64,000 nucleotides of DNA, from assembly GCA_913778085.1 (NCBI GenBank), contig CAJYXJ010000078.1, positions 1 through 64,000 on the forward strand, read 5' to 3'. Each line of letters begins with the position of its first letter. Positions within the stretch are counted from its first letter, which is position 1. Source of the stretch: an uncultured Chryseobacterium sp. (GTDB lineage: Bacteria; Bacteroidota; Bacteroidia; Flavobacteriales; Weeksellaceae). The position numbers were made by a program, and so were the translations under genes. Below the pieces are notes generated by a model. The model did no database searches. It was not told the DNA's origin and worked only from the letters and a program-made list of their open reading frames with translations. Shown piece after piece: positions 16,893 to 25,894 of this stretch.

Positions 16893-18557
16893 CTATTTCA
16901 CAAGTATTTTAAATATTTTCCTAAATTCTTTATTTTCAATGGTAAGAATATAGCTTCCGGCAATGATTCCGCTTAGGGAGATAAGATTTTTTCCTTCCTG
17001 CAGATCAACATTCTGATTGTAAATCATCTTCCCGTCAAAGCCGGATATCATGATGCTTGTACTTCCATTGAGTTTCCTGCCGTTAAAGATTTCTGCATAT
17101 CCATTGATAGCAGGATTAATTACTTTTAACTCACCTTCTTTTTCAATATCCAAGGTTTTTAAAACAACGGAATTAAGTGCTGCATATGCATTAATCCTTC
17201 CCCATCCGTGATATTTGTCAAAACCGGCCGTATCTTCAGAAGGAAGTCCTTTCATATCTTCGGCGGTCGACTGGAGGATGTTTCTCACCTGTACAGGCGT
17301 CAGTGTTGGTTTTTTCGATAAGATCAGCGAAGCAACTCCCGCAACCAAGGGGGTAGCCTGGGAAGTACCGCCCCAGTAGGAATTATAAGAAGTATTGGAA
17401 TCGATACCTAAGCCGTAAATATAATTCCCCGGAGCCACCACATTGATATGATTCCCGTAGCTGCTTCCGGAAGTGGTATTCCAGAAAAAAGGCTGGGTTC
17501 TTTTGTCATTGGCATCGGTAGAACCTACGGCAATCACATTATCGTATGTTGTGGAATAAGCCGCAGGATAATTAGCCACTTCATTGTTATTGTTCATCAT
17601 ACAGGCGACCAGCAGCACATTATTGGTTTTCATATAGCTGATGGCGTTCGCTATCAGGGAAGAAGTGGATGATCCTCCGATAGACATTGATACTACTTTG
17701 GCTCCGTTGTCCACTGCATAATACAGGCTGTTGGCCATGGCAGCATAGGTAGCACTGTTGGAACTGTTCAGTACTTTCAGCGGCATGATCTTGCTGTTCC
17801 AATTAACGCCGGCGTACCCCTTCCCATTATTTGCTATACTTCCGATGATCCCGGAACAGTTGGTTCCGTGGCCTTGGTCGTCAGTCGGGTTGTTATCGTT
17901 ATTTACCCAGTCCCAGCCGCGGTAATCGTCAATCAGGCCGTTTCCGTCATTGTCGATACCGTCTATAACTTCAACCGGCTTGCTCCACACTCTGGCAGCG
18001 ATATCTTCATGAGACATATTCAGCCCGGAATCCGAAACGGCGATAATCATATTGGGATTACCGGTTTCAATATCCCATGCCAATTCCATATCCACATCGG
18101 CATCGGTAGTCGTTGTCATTCCGGACGCTGAGAATGTTCCGGTATTGTACAGGCCCCATTGCCTGGAAAGGAAATAAGAATCATTCGGAAATGTGGAAAA
18201 AGTATCCGCTCCTTTGATTCCTGCGCCATGAGCTATATAATTAGGTTCGGCAAACTCGACGGCAGGGTTTTCCGCATAGATCTTCAGAACTGATGCAACA
18301 TCTACATCGCTGCTGAATTCCAGCAGCAGAGAGGTCGTTTCTTCAATCCTCCCGACCGGAACCATTTTAGAGATCACATAGTGCTGGTTCAGCTGGTCTA
18401 AACTTTGTACACCGGTAATATTTTTAGTTACATCGAATTTCTGCTTGTTGAATGATTCTTTTTTGATCTTAATGACCAGCTGATTTTTTTCGAATTCCTG
18501 GGCATGGAATAAAGATAAAAGCAATACGGAGAATACCGTCAGAATATTTTTTCTCAT
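16893..18557 (-). CDS. Secreted S8 (subtilisin-like) peptidase with T9SS sorting domain
   Basis: 554 aa. Signal peptide (MRKNILTVFSVLLLSLFHAQ), an N-terminal propeptide-like region to about 110, then the subtilase domain with Asp176 (AVSDSG), His230 (GHGTN) and Ser399 (GGTSQATP), and an oxyanion Asn in the ACMMNNN stretch. The last 80 residues (IINP-like start, GKMIYNQNVDLQEGKN, GSYILTI, FRKIFKILVK) are a type A T9SS sorting domain. It is thus exported to the cell surface or medium by the gliding/T9SS machinery. Confidence 0.93.
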   Translation of the reverse strand: MRKNILTVFSVLLLSLFHAQEFEKNQLVIKIKKESFNKQKFDVTKNITGVQSLDQLNQHYVISKMVPVGRIEETTSLLLEFSSDVDVASVLKIYAENPAVEFAEPNYIAHGAGIKGADTFSTFPNDSYFLSRQWGLYNTGTFSASGMTTTTDADVDMELAWDIETGNPNMIIAVSDSGLNMSHEDIAARVWSKPVEVIDGIDNDGNGLIDDYRGWDWVNNDNNPTDDQGHGTNCSGIIGSIANNGKGYAGVNWNSKIMPLKVLNSSNSATYAAMANSLYYAVDNGAKVVSMSIGGSSTSSLIANAISYMKTNNVLLVACMMNNNNEVANYPAAYSTTYDNVIAVGSTDANDKRTQPFFWNTTSGSSYGNHINVVAPGNYIYGLGIDSNTSYNSYWGGTSQATPLVAGVASLILSKKPTLTPVQVRNILQSTAEDMKGLPSEDTAGFDKYHGWGRINAYAALNSVVLKTLDIEKEGELKVINPAINGYAEIFNGRKLNGSTSIMISGFDGKMIYNQNVDLQEGKNLISLSGIIAGSYILTIENKEFRKIFKILVK

Positions 18558-18699
18558 TTTAAAAATGTTTAATTAGGTTTTCAGATTATGGAGATAAAAG
18601 TACATAAATCCACATCCTCCTGCAAATTTTCAGATTATGCCTGATTAAAATTTTTATTTTCGGTAAAGAAATTACAACTGAACAGGTTTCAAATTAATC

Positions 18700-19824
18700 T
18701 CAAACAATAAACAGATCCGAAGCAATGCCGTCTGCCATAAACCAATGCTTTTCCGGAATTTTCAAATGGTTGTCTTCAATGACCAGGATTTCTTCGTTCA
18801 GCTTCTGTTTAATTTCATGCTGGAAATGTTCCAGGATGTTGCTATTAAATTTCTCTTTTAAGCTTCCGAGATCAACACCCCAGATGGTACGCAGGCCGAT
18901 CATGATCATTTCATTGAACTGGTCTTCGGGGGAAAGGATTTCCTCTTCTTTTGCCAAAAGATTGACATTCAGTTTTTTAATATATTGCTGATTGTTAGCT
19001 ACATTCCAGCTTCTGATATCCGCTCCGTTGTACGAATGGGCAGACGGGCCGATTCCCAGGTATTCCTTATACTTCCAATACGAAGAGTTATGTCTTGAAT
19101 AAAAGCCAGGTTTCGCAAAATTGGAAACTTCGTAATGTTCAAAGCCATGATCTTTCAGGAAATCCGATAAATAATAAAATTCCCGGTTCTGTTCCTCTTC
19201 TTTCGGACTGACGACTTTTCCTTTGGAGATCCATTTTTCCAGAGCGGTTTTAGGTTCTACCGTCAGGGCATACGAAGAAATGTGAGGAACTTCAAGGGCA
19301 ATGGTCTTATATAAATTTTTTTTCCAGATTTCAAGACTGGAAGTGGGCGATCCGTAGATAAGATCAATACTTAAATTTTCAAAACCGAAATCCTGTGCCC
19401 TTTTTATTGAATCTTCCGCCTCACTGGCCGTATGTGCTCGGTTCATCAGTTTCAGATCGGCTTCGAAGAAACTCTGGGTTCCTATGGAGAGACGATTAAC
19501 TGGCGAATCTGACAATCCTTTTAAGAATTCTTTATTCAGATCATCCGGGTTGGCTTCCAGGGTAATCTCAATATCCTTTTCAAAACTGAAATGCTTCAAC
19601 ACCTCATCAATCAGGGATTTTATTTCATCCGCAGAAAGGATGGACGGTGTCCCGCCGCCGAAGTACAGGGATTGTAAACTTTTGTTCTGCAGTTCATTCT
19701 TTCTGAGAACAATTTCCTTTTTCATCGCAGCCAGCATGTCATCCTTAAAATTCAGGGATGTCGAAAAGTGAAAGTTGCAATAACTGCATTTCTGCTTACA
19801 AAAGGGAATGTGAATATAGATCAT
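18700..19824 (-). CDS. hemW: HemW-like radical SAM heme chaperone
   Basis: 374 aa. CKQKCSYC (Cys9, Cys13, Cys16) binds the 4Fe-4S cluster that reacts with SAM. YFGGGTPSIL, TLEANPDD and IGTQSFF are family motifs shared with coproporphyrinogen dehydrogenase, but the short N-terminus and HNSSYW region fit HemW, which hands heme to respiratory enzymes. The ATG directly follows the T-run of the porP terminator, so it has no room for a ribosome-binding site of the usual kind. Confidence 0.92.
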   Translation of the reverse strand: MIYIHIPFCKQKCSYCNFHFSTSLNFKDDMLAAMKKEIVLRKNELQNKSLQSLYFGGGTPSILSADEIKSLIDEVLKHFSFEKDIEITLEANPDDLNKEFLKGLSDSPVNRLSIGTQSFFEADLKLMNRAHTASEAEDSIKRAQDFGFENLSIDLIYGSPTSSLEIWKKNLYKTIALEVPHISSYALTVEPKTALEKWISKGKVVSPKEEEQNREFYYLSDFLKDHGFEHYEVSNFAKPGFYSRHNSSYWKYKEYLGIGPSAHSYNGADIRSWNVANNQQYIKKLNVNLLAKEEEILSPEDQFNEMIMIGLRTIWGVDLGSLKEKFNSNILEHFQHEIKQKLNEEILVIEDNHLKIPEKHWFMADGIASDLFIV

Positions 19825-19854
19825 AAAAAAAGAGCCCTGAAAAATTCAGAGCTC
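19824..19854 (-). terminator. Rho-independent terminator of porP abutting hemW start
   Basis: On the minus strand GAGCTCTGA (19846-19854) pairs with TCAGGGCTC (19832-19840) with one mismatch, followed by seven T's that run into the hemW ATG at 19824. Confidence 0.75.
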
Positions 19855-19876
19855 AAATGTATTTAAATTAAATCAA

Positions 19877-20827
19877 TTAATATCTATAACCTCTGTGGTT
19901 AATGAAGTTGTCGAAGTTGTATCCTAACCCGATCATGAAGCTGTTTCCTCCATATTGCTGGATATCAGACAATCCTAAATTGTACGTAGCCCCGATCATG
20001 AATTTGTTGAATCTTACTTTTACAACGGGTGCAATCTGTAGCTGCTGGCTATCGAATCTGTTCTGAACAGAACGGTAGCTTACCCCAACAGAAAATGCGT
20101 TGATATCGTTAAAGAACGTTGCCATTAAGTTATAATCGATCGTTCTTGTTGAGTTCGTATTAAGGTTGATTAATGCAGACGGTGTGAAATAGATGTTATC
20201 CCCAATATGCCAGTCGTACCCTAAGTTTAAGAAAAACTTGATCGGAGAAGGCTCACGTCCGTTTACGATGGCTTCATCGTTGGTAAGCGCGATATCGTTA
20301 ACGGAAACTCCGGCAAAGATGTTTCTGTAGGTAGCCTGCGCCCCAAAGTTGGCATAAGCCATGAAGATGTTGCTTTCACTACCCTGCAATAAAGGATCGG
20401 AAGCATCCTGCGTGTTAATCTTTGAATAATCAAAATTCATGTTATAGAAACTCACACTGGTACCGAATGAGAACTGGTCTTTACGGTCTCCTTCGCTGCT
20501 AAGAGGAATAAAATATGAAGCACCCGCCGTAATACCTCCCGCAGAAATAGGTCCGTTGCTGTCTCTGAATACAGATAAACCTGCCCCTACTCGATCGAAG
20601 ATGTTTGCGTTGATCCCCACCGACTGTACGTTGGGAGACTCACTGAACTTCGAAAATTGCTGCTGATAGTTAAGATTAAGCTGCACATAATCGGTCTTTC
20701 CGTATTGTGCCGGGTTGAACAAAAACTCACCATCTAAAAGATATTGTTGATAGTACGGTAAAGTTTCTTGTGCTTTGTATGCATTTGACAAAAGAGCTAA
20801 ACATACGATAGCATATAGTTTTCTCAT
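19877..20827 (-). CDS. PorP/SprF family T9SS outer-membrane protein
   Basis: 316 aa from ATG 20825-20827; a TTG six codons upstream is less likely. Signal peptide MRKLYAIVCLALLSNAYKAQ. The typical motif YYQQYLLDGEFLFNPAQYG follows, then alternating beta strands to the C-terminal GLGYNFDNF, as in the 14-strand barrel-like PorP/SprF family. These proteins partner with T9SS or help secrete large adhesins such as SprB. No adhesin gene lies next to it here. It follows rluD by 50 bp on the same strand. Confidence 0.9.
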   Translation of the reverse strand: MRKLYAIVCLALLSNAYKAQETLPYYQQYLLDGEFLFNPAQYGKTDYVQLNLNYQQQFSKFSESPNVQSVGINANIFDRVGAGLSVFRDSNGPISAGGITAGASYFIPLSSEGDRKDQFSFGTSVSFYNMNFDYSKINTQDASDPLLQGSESNIFMAYANFGAQATYRNIFAGVSVNDIALTNDEAIVNGREPSPIKFFLNLGYDWHIGDNIYFTPSALINLNTNSTRTIDYNLMATFFNDINAFSVGVSYRSVQNRFDSQQLQIAPVVKVRFNKFMIGATYNLGLSDIQQYGGNSFMIGLGYNFDNFINHRGYRY

Positions 20828-20878
20828 AACAAATCTTGATTTCAATTCAACAAATATAAAAAAATTCTCAATATATTT

Positions 20879-21952
20879 TTAGTTTTCTAAATAATTTCTC
20901 CATTTTTTTACAGCATCCGCCATATCTTTCGGCATTGGGCTTTCAAAATATAATTCTTTCCTGGTGGTGGGATGTACAAATCCTAAAGTATGGGCATGGA
21001 GCGCATGTCTCGGCAGAATTTCAAATACATTTTTGATAAACTGCTTATACTTAGGAAGATTCACCCCACGGAGAGGTGTATGCCCCTCATACCTTTCATC
21101 ATTAAACAGCGTATGGCCGATGTGCTTGAAGTGCGCCCTGATCTGGTGCGTCCTTCCGGTTTCAAGTTTACACTCCACCCAGGTCATGTATTTAAATCTT
21201 TCCAGCACTTTGTAATGCGTTACGGCATGCTTTCCCTGGCTTCCGTCCTCATAGGTATGCATCTGCATTCTGTTTTTGGGATGGCGGCCGATATGCCCGC
21301 GGATTGTTCCTTCATCATCCTGTACATTTCCCCAGACAAAAGCCCAGTATAATCTTTTGGTTTTCCGGTCGAAGAACTGTTTGGCCAAAAAGCTTAAAGC
21401 AAATTCGGTTTTCGCGATCACCAGCAGCCCGGAAGTATCCTTATCGATCCGGTGAACCAGTCCTACCCTATCCAGATCCGATTTCTGACCGTTCTGTTCA
21501 AAATGATAAGCCAATGCATTGACCAATGTTCCGTCCCAGTTTCCAAATCCAGGATGAACCACCATGCCCGGCTCTTTATCTACAACGATCAAATCATCAT
21601 CTTCGTATACGATATTGATGGGAATATTCTGGGGAATGATTACGTTTTCTCTCGGAGGATGAGCAAGGAGTACGGAAACCTGGTCTCCCGGCTTCACACG
21701 GTAATTCTGCTTCACGGCAGTTCCGTTTACCACAACGTTTCCCGCACGGCAGGTCTGTGAAATTTTGTTCCTTGAAGAATTCTGGCGGAAAATCAGCAGA
21801 AACTTATCGATCCTTAGCGGTTCCTGGTTCTTATCCACGGTGAGATTAAGATGTTCATACAGCCCTTTATTTTCCTCATCAATATCAAGATTATCGATAC
21901 TGTCGCGGTTTAATAATTCTTCATCCAAAAAATCTTCGTTCTCTTCTGCCAT
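20879..21952 (-). CDS. rluD: RluD-type 23S rRNA pseudouridine synthase
   Basis: 357 aa. N-terminal S4 RNA-binding domain (residues about 40-105: RIDKFLLIFRQNSSRNKI), then the RluA catalytic domain with HRIDKDTSGLLVIAK, which holds the catalytic Asp. Modifies uridines in helix 69 of 23S rRNA in E. coli. The first 35 residues are acidic, an extension common in Bacteroidota. Downstream of the PASTA gene but separated by a terminator. Confidence 0.93.
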   Translation of the reverse strand: MAEENEDFLDEELLNRDSIDNLDIDEENKGLYEHLNLTVDKNQEPLRIDKFLLIFRQNSSRNKISQTCRAGNVVVNGTAVKQNYRVKPGDQVSVLLAHPPRENVIIPQNIPINIVYEDDDLIVVDKEPGMVVHPGFGNWDGTLVNALAYHFEQNGQKSDLDRVGLVHRIDKDTSGLLVIAKTEFALSFLAKQFFDRKTKRLYWAFVWGNVQDDEGTIRGHIGRHPKNRMQMHTYEDGSQGKHAVTHYKVLERFKYMTWVECKLETGRTHQIRAHFKHIGHTLFNDERYEGHTPLRGVNLPKYKQFIKNVFEILPRHALHAHTLGFVHPTTRKELYFESPMPKDMADAVKKWRNYLEN

Positions 21953-21967
21953 TGTTTTGTCTTTTAT

Positions 21968-21999
21968 ACAAAAAGCTTCAACATAATGAAAGTTGAAGC
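21968..21999 (-). terminator. Rho-independent terminator of the PASTA gene
   Basis: GCTTCAAC (21975-21982) pairs with GTTGAAGC (21992-21999); on the minus strand it is followed by TTTTTG. It lies 25 bp after the PASTA stop codon and just before rluD. Confidence 0.75.
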
Positions 22000-22023
22000 C
22001 TGTATTCTATAATAATTTAGCGA

Positions 22024-23127
22024 TTATTCTATTACTAATTTTTTAGCCTTTGGCTTTTCAGCAGGTTTTACCGTTGCCGTTGCAGGTTTGCTGCTGTTTG
22101 TTCCGGAAGCAGTACCGGATCCGCTTCCTAAAGAAGTAGTTTTGGACCTGTTGGTTTCCGTTGCTGAAGCAGCAGGCTTCGTATTGGTTCTCGAAACATC
22201 GGTTTTCGGAGTTTCCGCAGAAGGTTTCGGCGTTTCTTTTCTTGGGGCCGGAGCCGGCGGAACCTCATAGCTTGGCTCTTCCCGTACCGGCATTTCCTGA
22301 TACTGGATCGGAGGCAGTGCGGTATCTACTTTCATTCTGTAGGTAGAGTTCAGCTGTTCAATCTTCGCACTCAATTCTGCCAAGGTCCGCTTACTTGCCC
22401 AAAGGTCGATTTGCATCCCCTGGTCACGGACGTCTCCTGCAGCCGGATCCTGATAATATATCACATCGGATTCGTCTTTGCTGCCGTCTTCATGATCCAC
22501 GATTCCTACTTCAAACATGCTTCGGGCAATCACCTGTCTCGCTTCCTTCACCGTCAATCCCACGACATTCGGAATGGCAATATTCCGCAGCGGCCCGGAA
22601 CCGATCACTACATCAACGGTGGAGAATCTTGCCAGCTTCGTTTTAGGTTTTACTTCATTTCCGTTATATAGAATACGGATGACCGCATCTTTCTGAATAC
22701 TCGGTTCGTAAATGGTATCGCCGACTTTTAATCCCACCTGCTCCAGTCGCTGGAAGGCAAGACCCGAATATTTATTGATCACATCCGGCACTTCCACTTT
22801 AGCCCATGTTCTCGGATTTACCCTCAGCTGGATGGCTCTTCCGTCCTTTACTCTTGAACCCGGCACGGGATAAACCTGCAATACCTGAAAAGGTCTGTAT
22901 TTCGGATCATAATTAAAGCTGTCCACTTCATAATCCAATCCTGAATCATCCAGTATCCTGATGGCTTCCTGTACAGATTTATTTACAACATTCGGAACGG
23001 GAATTTCCTGACCGTGGTGGGTATGGTACTCCAGCCAACGGAACGTAAGCCAGACCAACCCCACAAAAACACCGATGGCTACGATTAAGTTCAATAAAAC
23101 TTTCCAATTGAAAAGTGATTTAAGCAT
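22024..23127 (-). CDS. Membrane-anchored PASTA-domain protein
   Basis: 367 aa. One N-terminal membrane segment (about residues 8-29, VLLNLIVAIGVFVGLVWL) followed by three PASTA domains (about 40-110, 112-180, 185-250; each starts with a VPNV/VPDV/IPNV motif). The last 90 residues are a Pro/Thr/Ser/Lys-rich tail. PASTA domains bind peptidoglycan; no kinase or transpeptidase domain is attached, as is usual in Bacteroidota. It points into the periplasm and is divergent from ddl. Confidence 0.9.
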   Translation of the reverse strand: MLKSLFNWKVLLNLIVAIGVFVGLVWLTFRWLEYHTHHGQEIPVPNVVNKSVQEAIRILDDSGLDYEVDSFNYDPKYRPFQVLQVYPVPGSRVKDGRAIQLRVNPRTWAKVEVPDVINKYSGLAFQRLEQVGLKVGDTIYEPSIQKDAVIRILYNGNEVKPKTKLARFSTVDVVIGSGPLRNIAIPNVVGLTVKEARQVIARSMFEVGIVDHEDGSKDESDVIYYQDPAAGDVRDQGMQIDLWASKRTLAELSAKIEQLNSTYRMKVDTALPPIQYQEMPVREEPSYEVPPAPAPRKETPKPSAETPKTDVSRTNTKPAASATETNRSKTTSLGSGSGTASGTNSSKPATATVKPAEKPKAKKLVIE

Positions 23128-23252
23128 ACTTAAAATGACTATTATTAGACAGCAAATATAATTAATAATTTTAGAATGTCCTTTTTATTTAACACATTTC
23201 ACTTTTGACCCGAATTTTTCCGGATTTGACTTTATCCGTTCTATAAAATGAT

Positions 23253-23260
23253 TAAATTTG
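23253..23260 (+). promoter_or_regulatory. Bacteroidota-type -7 element (TAAATTTG) for ddl-coaD
   Basis: Match to TAnnTTTG 21 bases before the ddl ATG. A TTTG lies at 23225-23228, but the spacing (24 nt) is longer than the usual 19. Confidence 0.45.
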
Positions 23261-23281
23261 CCTTAACTGATACTAGACAAA

Positions 23282-24268
23282 ATGAGCAAAAAACAAGTTG
23301 CCGTAGTAATGGGAGGCTATTCTGACGAATATGTCGTATCATTAAAAAGCGGACAATTAATCTATGATTCTTTAGACAGAAATCTGTACAATGTATATAA
23401 GGTGGTCATCCTGAAAGACGAATGGTATTTTTTAGGTGAGAACGATAAAAAACACACCATCAATAAAGGTGACTTTTCCGTAACTCTTGATAATAAGGAG
23501 ATTTTAACATTTGATGTCTGTTTCAATATCATTCACGGAACACCCGGCGAAAACGGGATCCTTCAGGCGTATTGGGATGCAATCGGACAGAAATACACCG
23601 GCTGCGATTTCTACCAGAGCGCTTTAACGTTCAATAAGAAAGATACCTTAGCCGTCCTTTCAAAATATGGGATTCCTTCTGCAAAAAGTGTGTATCTGAG
23701 AAAAGGAGAGGAAATCAATGCGGATGACATCATAGAAAACCTGGGGATCCCTGTTTTCGTGAAACCGAACCAATCCGGATCTTCCCTGGGAATTTCAAAA
23801 GTAAAAGAAAAGTCCGGACTGCTTGCTGCCACGGAGATTGCCTTTAAAGAGGATGATGAAATCTTAATCGAAAGCTTCCTGGACGGGATGGAAGTTTCCG
23901 TGGGTGTCATCGATTATAAAGGAGAAACCATCGTTCTGGGAATTACTGAAATTGTCCCTCAGAACGAGTTTTTCGACTATGAAGCAAAGTATGAAGGCGC
24001 TTCCGAGGAAATTACTCCTGCCCGCATCGATGATGAAACCAGGCTCCGTATTGAAGAAATAGCCAAAAGAGCCTACAATTCTCTGGGGATGAGCGGTTTT
24101 TCCAGAAGTGAATTCATCCTGATGGATGGTATTCCTTACATGCTGGAAATGAATACCAATCCGGGATTCTCGCCGGCGAGCATTCTCCCTCAACAGGCGA
24201 AAATCTACGGAATCTCCATTACCGACCTTTGCGGAAACGAGGTTGAAAAAGCTTTATCTAAAAATTAA
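23282..24268 (+). CDS. ddl: D-alanine--D-alanine ligase
   Basis: 328 aa. Joins two D-alanines with ATP for the peptidoglycan stem. ATP-grasp motifs are complete: VKPNQSGSSLGISKV, EEITPARID, and the metal-binding LEMNTNPGFSPASILPQQA at the C-terminus. Five bases before coaD, so the two genes form an operon; ddl is next to the divergent PASTA protein, another wall-related gene. Confidence 0.96.
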   Translation: MSKKQVAVVMGGYSDEYVVSLKSGQLIYDSLDRNLYNVYKVVILKDEWYFLGENDKKHTINKGDFSVTLDNKEILTFDVCFNIIHGTPGENGILQAYWDAIGQKYTGCDFYQSALTFNKKDTLAVLSKYGIPSAKSVYLRKGEEINADDIIENLGIPVFVKPNQSGSSLGISKVKEKSGLLAATEIAFKEDDEILIESFLDGMEVSVGVIDYKGETIVLGITEIVPQNEFFDYEAKYEGASEEITPARIDDETRLRIEEIAKRAYNSLGMSGFSRSEFILMDGIPYMLEMNTNPGFSPASILPQQAKIYGISITDLCGNEVEKALSKN

Positions 24269-24273
24269 AACGT

Positions 24274-24738
24274 ATGAAAATTGCTGTTTTCCCGGGTTCA
24301 TTCGATCCGATCACTTTAGGACATTACGATATTATCGAAAGGGCAGCCCCACTTTTTGACAAGCTGATTATCGCCATCGGGCAGAATTCCCAGAAAAAAT
24401 ATATGTTTCCGCTGGAAAAAAGAATCGAATTCATCCGGAATTCCGTCGCCGAATTCCCCAATGTGGAAGTGGATTTTTTTGAAGGTCTGACCGTGGATTA
24501 CTGTTTTGACAAAAAAGCCCAGTACATCATCAGAGGCTTGAGAAACCCTGCCGATTTCGAGTTTGAAAAAGCCATCGCCCACACTAACAGAACGCTCGCT
24601 CATAAGAAGCTGGAAACAGTATTCTTATTGACTTCCTCCGGAAAATCCTTTATCAGCAGCAGCATCGTACGGGAAATCATCAACCACGGCGGAGAATACG
24701 AACTGCTGGTACCGGACTCGGTTAGAGTAGAAAAATAA
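24274..24738 (+). CDS. coaD: Phosphopantetheine adenylyltransferase
   Basis: 154 aa, normal length. Catalyses the fourth step of coenzyme A synthesis. Nucleotidyltransferase motif GSFDPITLGHYDII (T/HxGH) at residues 8-21, RGLRNPADFEFE in the middle and the closing ISSSIVRE. Second gene of the ddl-coaD operon. Confidence 0.96.
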   Translation: MKIAVFPGSFDPITLGHYDIIERAAPLFDKLIIAIGQNSQKKYMFPLEKRIEFIRNSVAEFPNVEVDFFEGLTVDYCFDKKAQYIIRGLRNPADFEFEKAIAHTNRTLAHKKLETVFLLTSSGKSFISSSIVREIINHGGEYELLVPDSVRVEK

Positions 24739-24764
24739 GTAATGGGTAATGGGTGATAAGTAAT
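24735..24764. repeat. Left flank repeat of broken four-helix-bundle gene (TAATGGGTAATGGGT)
   Basis: TAAGTAATGGGTAATGGGTG lies just before the pseudogene and is roughly the reverse complement of CATTACCCATTACCC at 25153-25168 on the other side, so the pseudogene is bracketed by imperfect inverted repeats. Confidence 0.6.
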
Positions 24765-24773
24765 TTTTTATAT

Positions 24774-25130
24774 ATGGATTTTAATCAATTATTTAGAGAT
24801 AGGACAAAGCAGTTTTCTATTGCCATAATCAGATCTTTGTCTCCATTGTCTCATTCCGAAGACCTTTCAGTAATCAGAAAGCAAATTATCAGATCTTCGA
24901 CTTCCGTGGCAGCCAATTACAGAGCTGTATCAAGAGTAAGATCTGATAAGGAAAAGTTTGCTAAAATATGCATTGTTGTTTAAGAAATTGATGAAACTCA
25001 ATTCTGGCTGGAACTCATTGAAGAACTCAAATATTTAAGTCCGGAAAAAATTTTCTAGTTAAAACAGGAATGCGATGAATTGGTAAAAGTAATGACATCG
25101 TATAAATTTAAATTATCTCAAAATATATAA
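24774..25130 (+). pseudogene. Broken four-helix-bundle (S23/IVS-type) protein gene
   Basis: The intact frame would encode about 118 aa from ATG 24774: MDFNQLFRDRTKQFSIAIIR, SSTSVAANYRAVSRVRSDKEKF, then IDETQFWLELIEEL, matching the four-helix-bundle protein family once found in 23S rRNA intervening sequences. Two in-frame stops break it without frameshift: TAA at 24981-24983 where the family has Glu, and TAG at 25056-25058. The frame continues cleanly to TAA at 25128-25130. It is flanked by inverted copies of a TAATGGGTAATGGGT repeat. Confidence 0.8.
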
Positions 25131-25141
25131 AGAATAGTTTT

Positions 25142-25170
25142 ATTACTCATTATCCATTACCCATTACCCA
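25142..25170. repeat. Right flank repeat (CATTACCCATTACCC)
   Basis: ACTCATTATCCATTACCCAT is the counterpart of the repeat at 24735-24764 in inverted orientation. It ends seven bases before the TRIC channel gene. Confidence 0.6.
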
Positions 25171-25176
25171 AAAAAA

Positions 25177-25809
25177 ATGCACGAACAGTTCAATTTTGCC
25201 ATAGAAGTACTTGGAACGATCTCCTTCTCGATGTCGGGAAGCTTTGCTGCGATGCAGAAACGACTTGATCCTTTCGGAGTTCTGATTATTGCTTTCGTGA
25301 CTTCGGTAGGCGGCGGAACGGTGCGGGATCTCCTGCTTGACATTCCGGTATTCTGGATGCATGACCTGCTAACCTGTGCTTTGATTATCCTGACGAGTAT
25401 TTTCACAATGATATTTAAATCGTTTGAGAAAAACTTCAGGGTCACCTTATTTATTTTCGACAGTTTCGGATTGGGACTGTTTACGATTATCGGTGTCCAG
25501 AAAGGACTGAACGCAAGTATCCATCCGCTAATCTGCATCGGCCTGGGAACGATTACCGGCTGCTTCGGCGGGATCATCCGGGACATCCTTCTCAACAGGA
25601 TCCCGTTGATTTTCAGGAAAGAGATTTATGCAACAGCCTGTATTGTTGGCGGTTCCATTTTTTTATTACTGACCAGATTTACGACACTGACTTATACGGT
25701 AATTCAGGTGTTCACCATCCTGCTGATCGTTTTAATACGCACTTTAGCAGTAAAATACCACTGGCAGATCCCGAAGTTTTATGGATATGAGAATAATGCG
25801 GAGATGTAG
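25177..25809 (+). CDS. Trimeric intracellular cation (TRIC) channel family protein
   Basis: 210 aa with about seven hydrophobic segments. Two repeated UPF0126 modules are visible, each ending in a GG-rich loop and RD: SVGGGTVRDLLLDIP (about 43-57) and CFGGIIRDILLNRIP (about 129-143). Bacterial TRIC proteins are inner-membrane potassium-permeable channels; YadS/YicG relatives have been linked to glycine uptake. Follows the broken four-helix-bundle gene. Confidence 0.9.
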   Translation: MHEQFNFAIEVLGTISFSMSGSFAAMQKRLDPFGVLIIAFVTSVGGGTVRDLLLDIPVFWMHDLLTCALIILTSIFTMIFKSFEKNFRVTLFIFDSFGLGLFTIIGVQKGLNASIHPLICIGLGTITGCFGGIIRDILLNRIPLIFRKEIYATACIVGGSIFLLLTRFTTLTYTVIQVFTILLIVLIRTLAVKYHWQIPKFYGYENNAEM

Positions 25810-25860
25810 TTGAACGTGGATCTGAAGTAGACCTGAGTGGGTTGGAAGATGTATCCGGTT

Positions 25861-25893
25861 AAACGTCATAGGTTTTGAAAACCTATGACGTTT
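25861..25893. repeat. Perfect 33-bp palindrome
   Basis: AAACGTCATAGGTTTT (25861-25876) and its exact reverse complement (25878-25893) flank a single G. It has no T-run, so it is a REP-like palindrome rather than a typical terminator. It directly abuts REP-like element copy A. Confidence 0.9.
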
Positions 25894-25894
25894 A

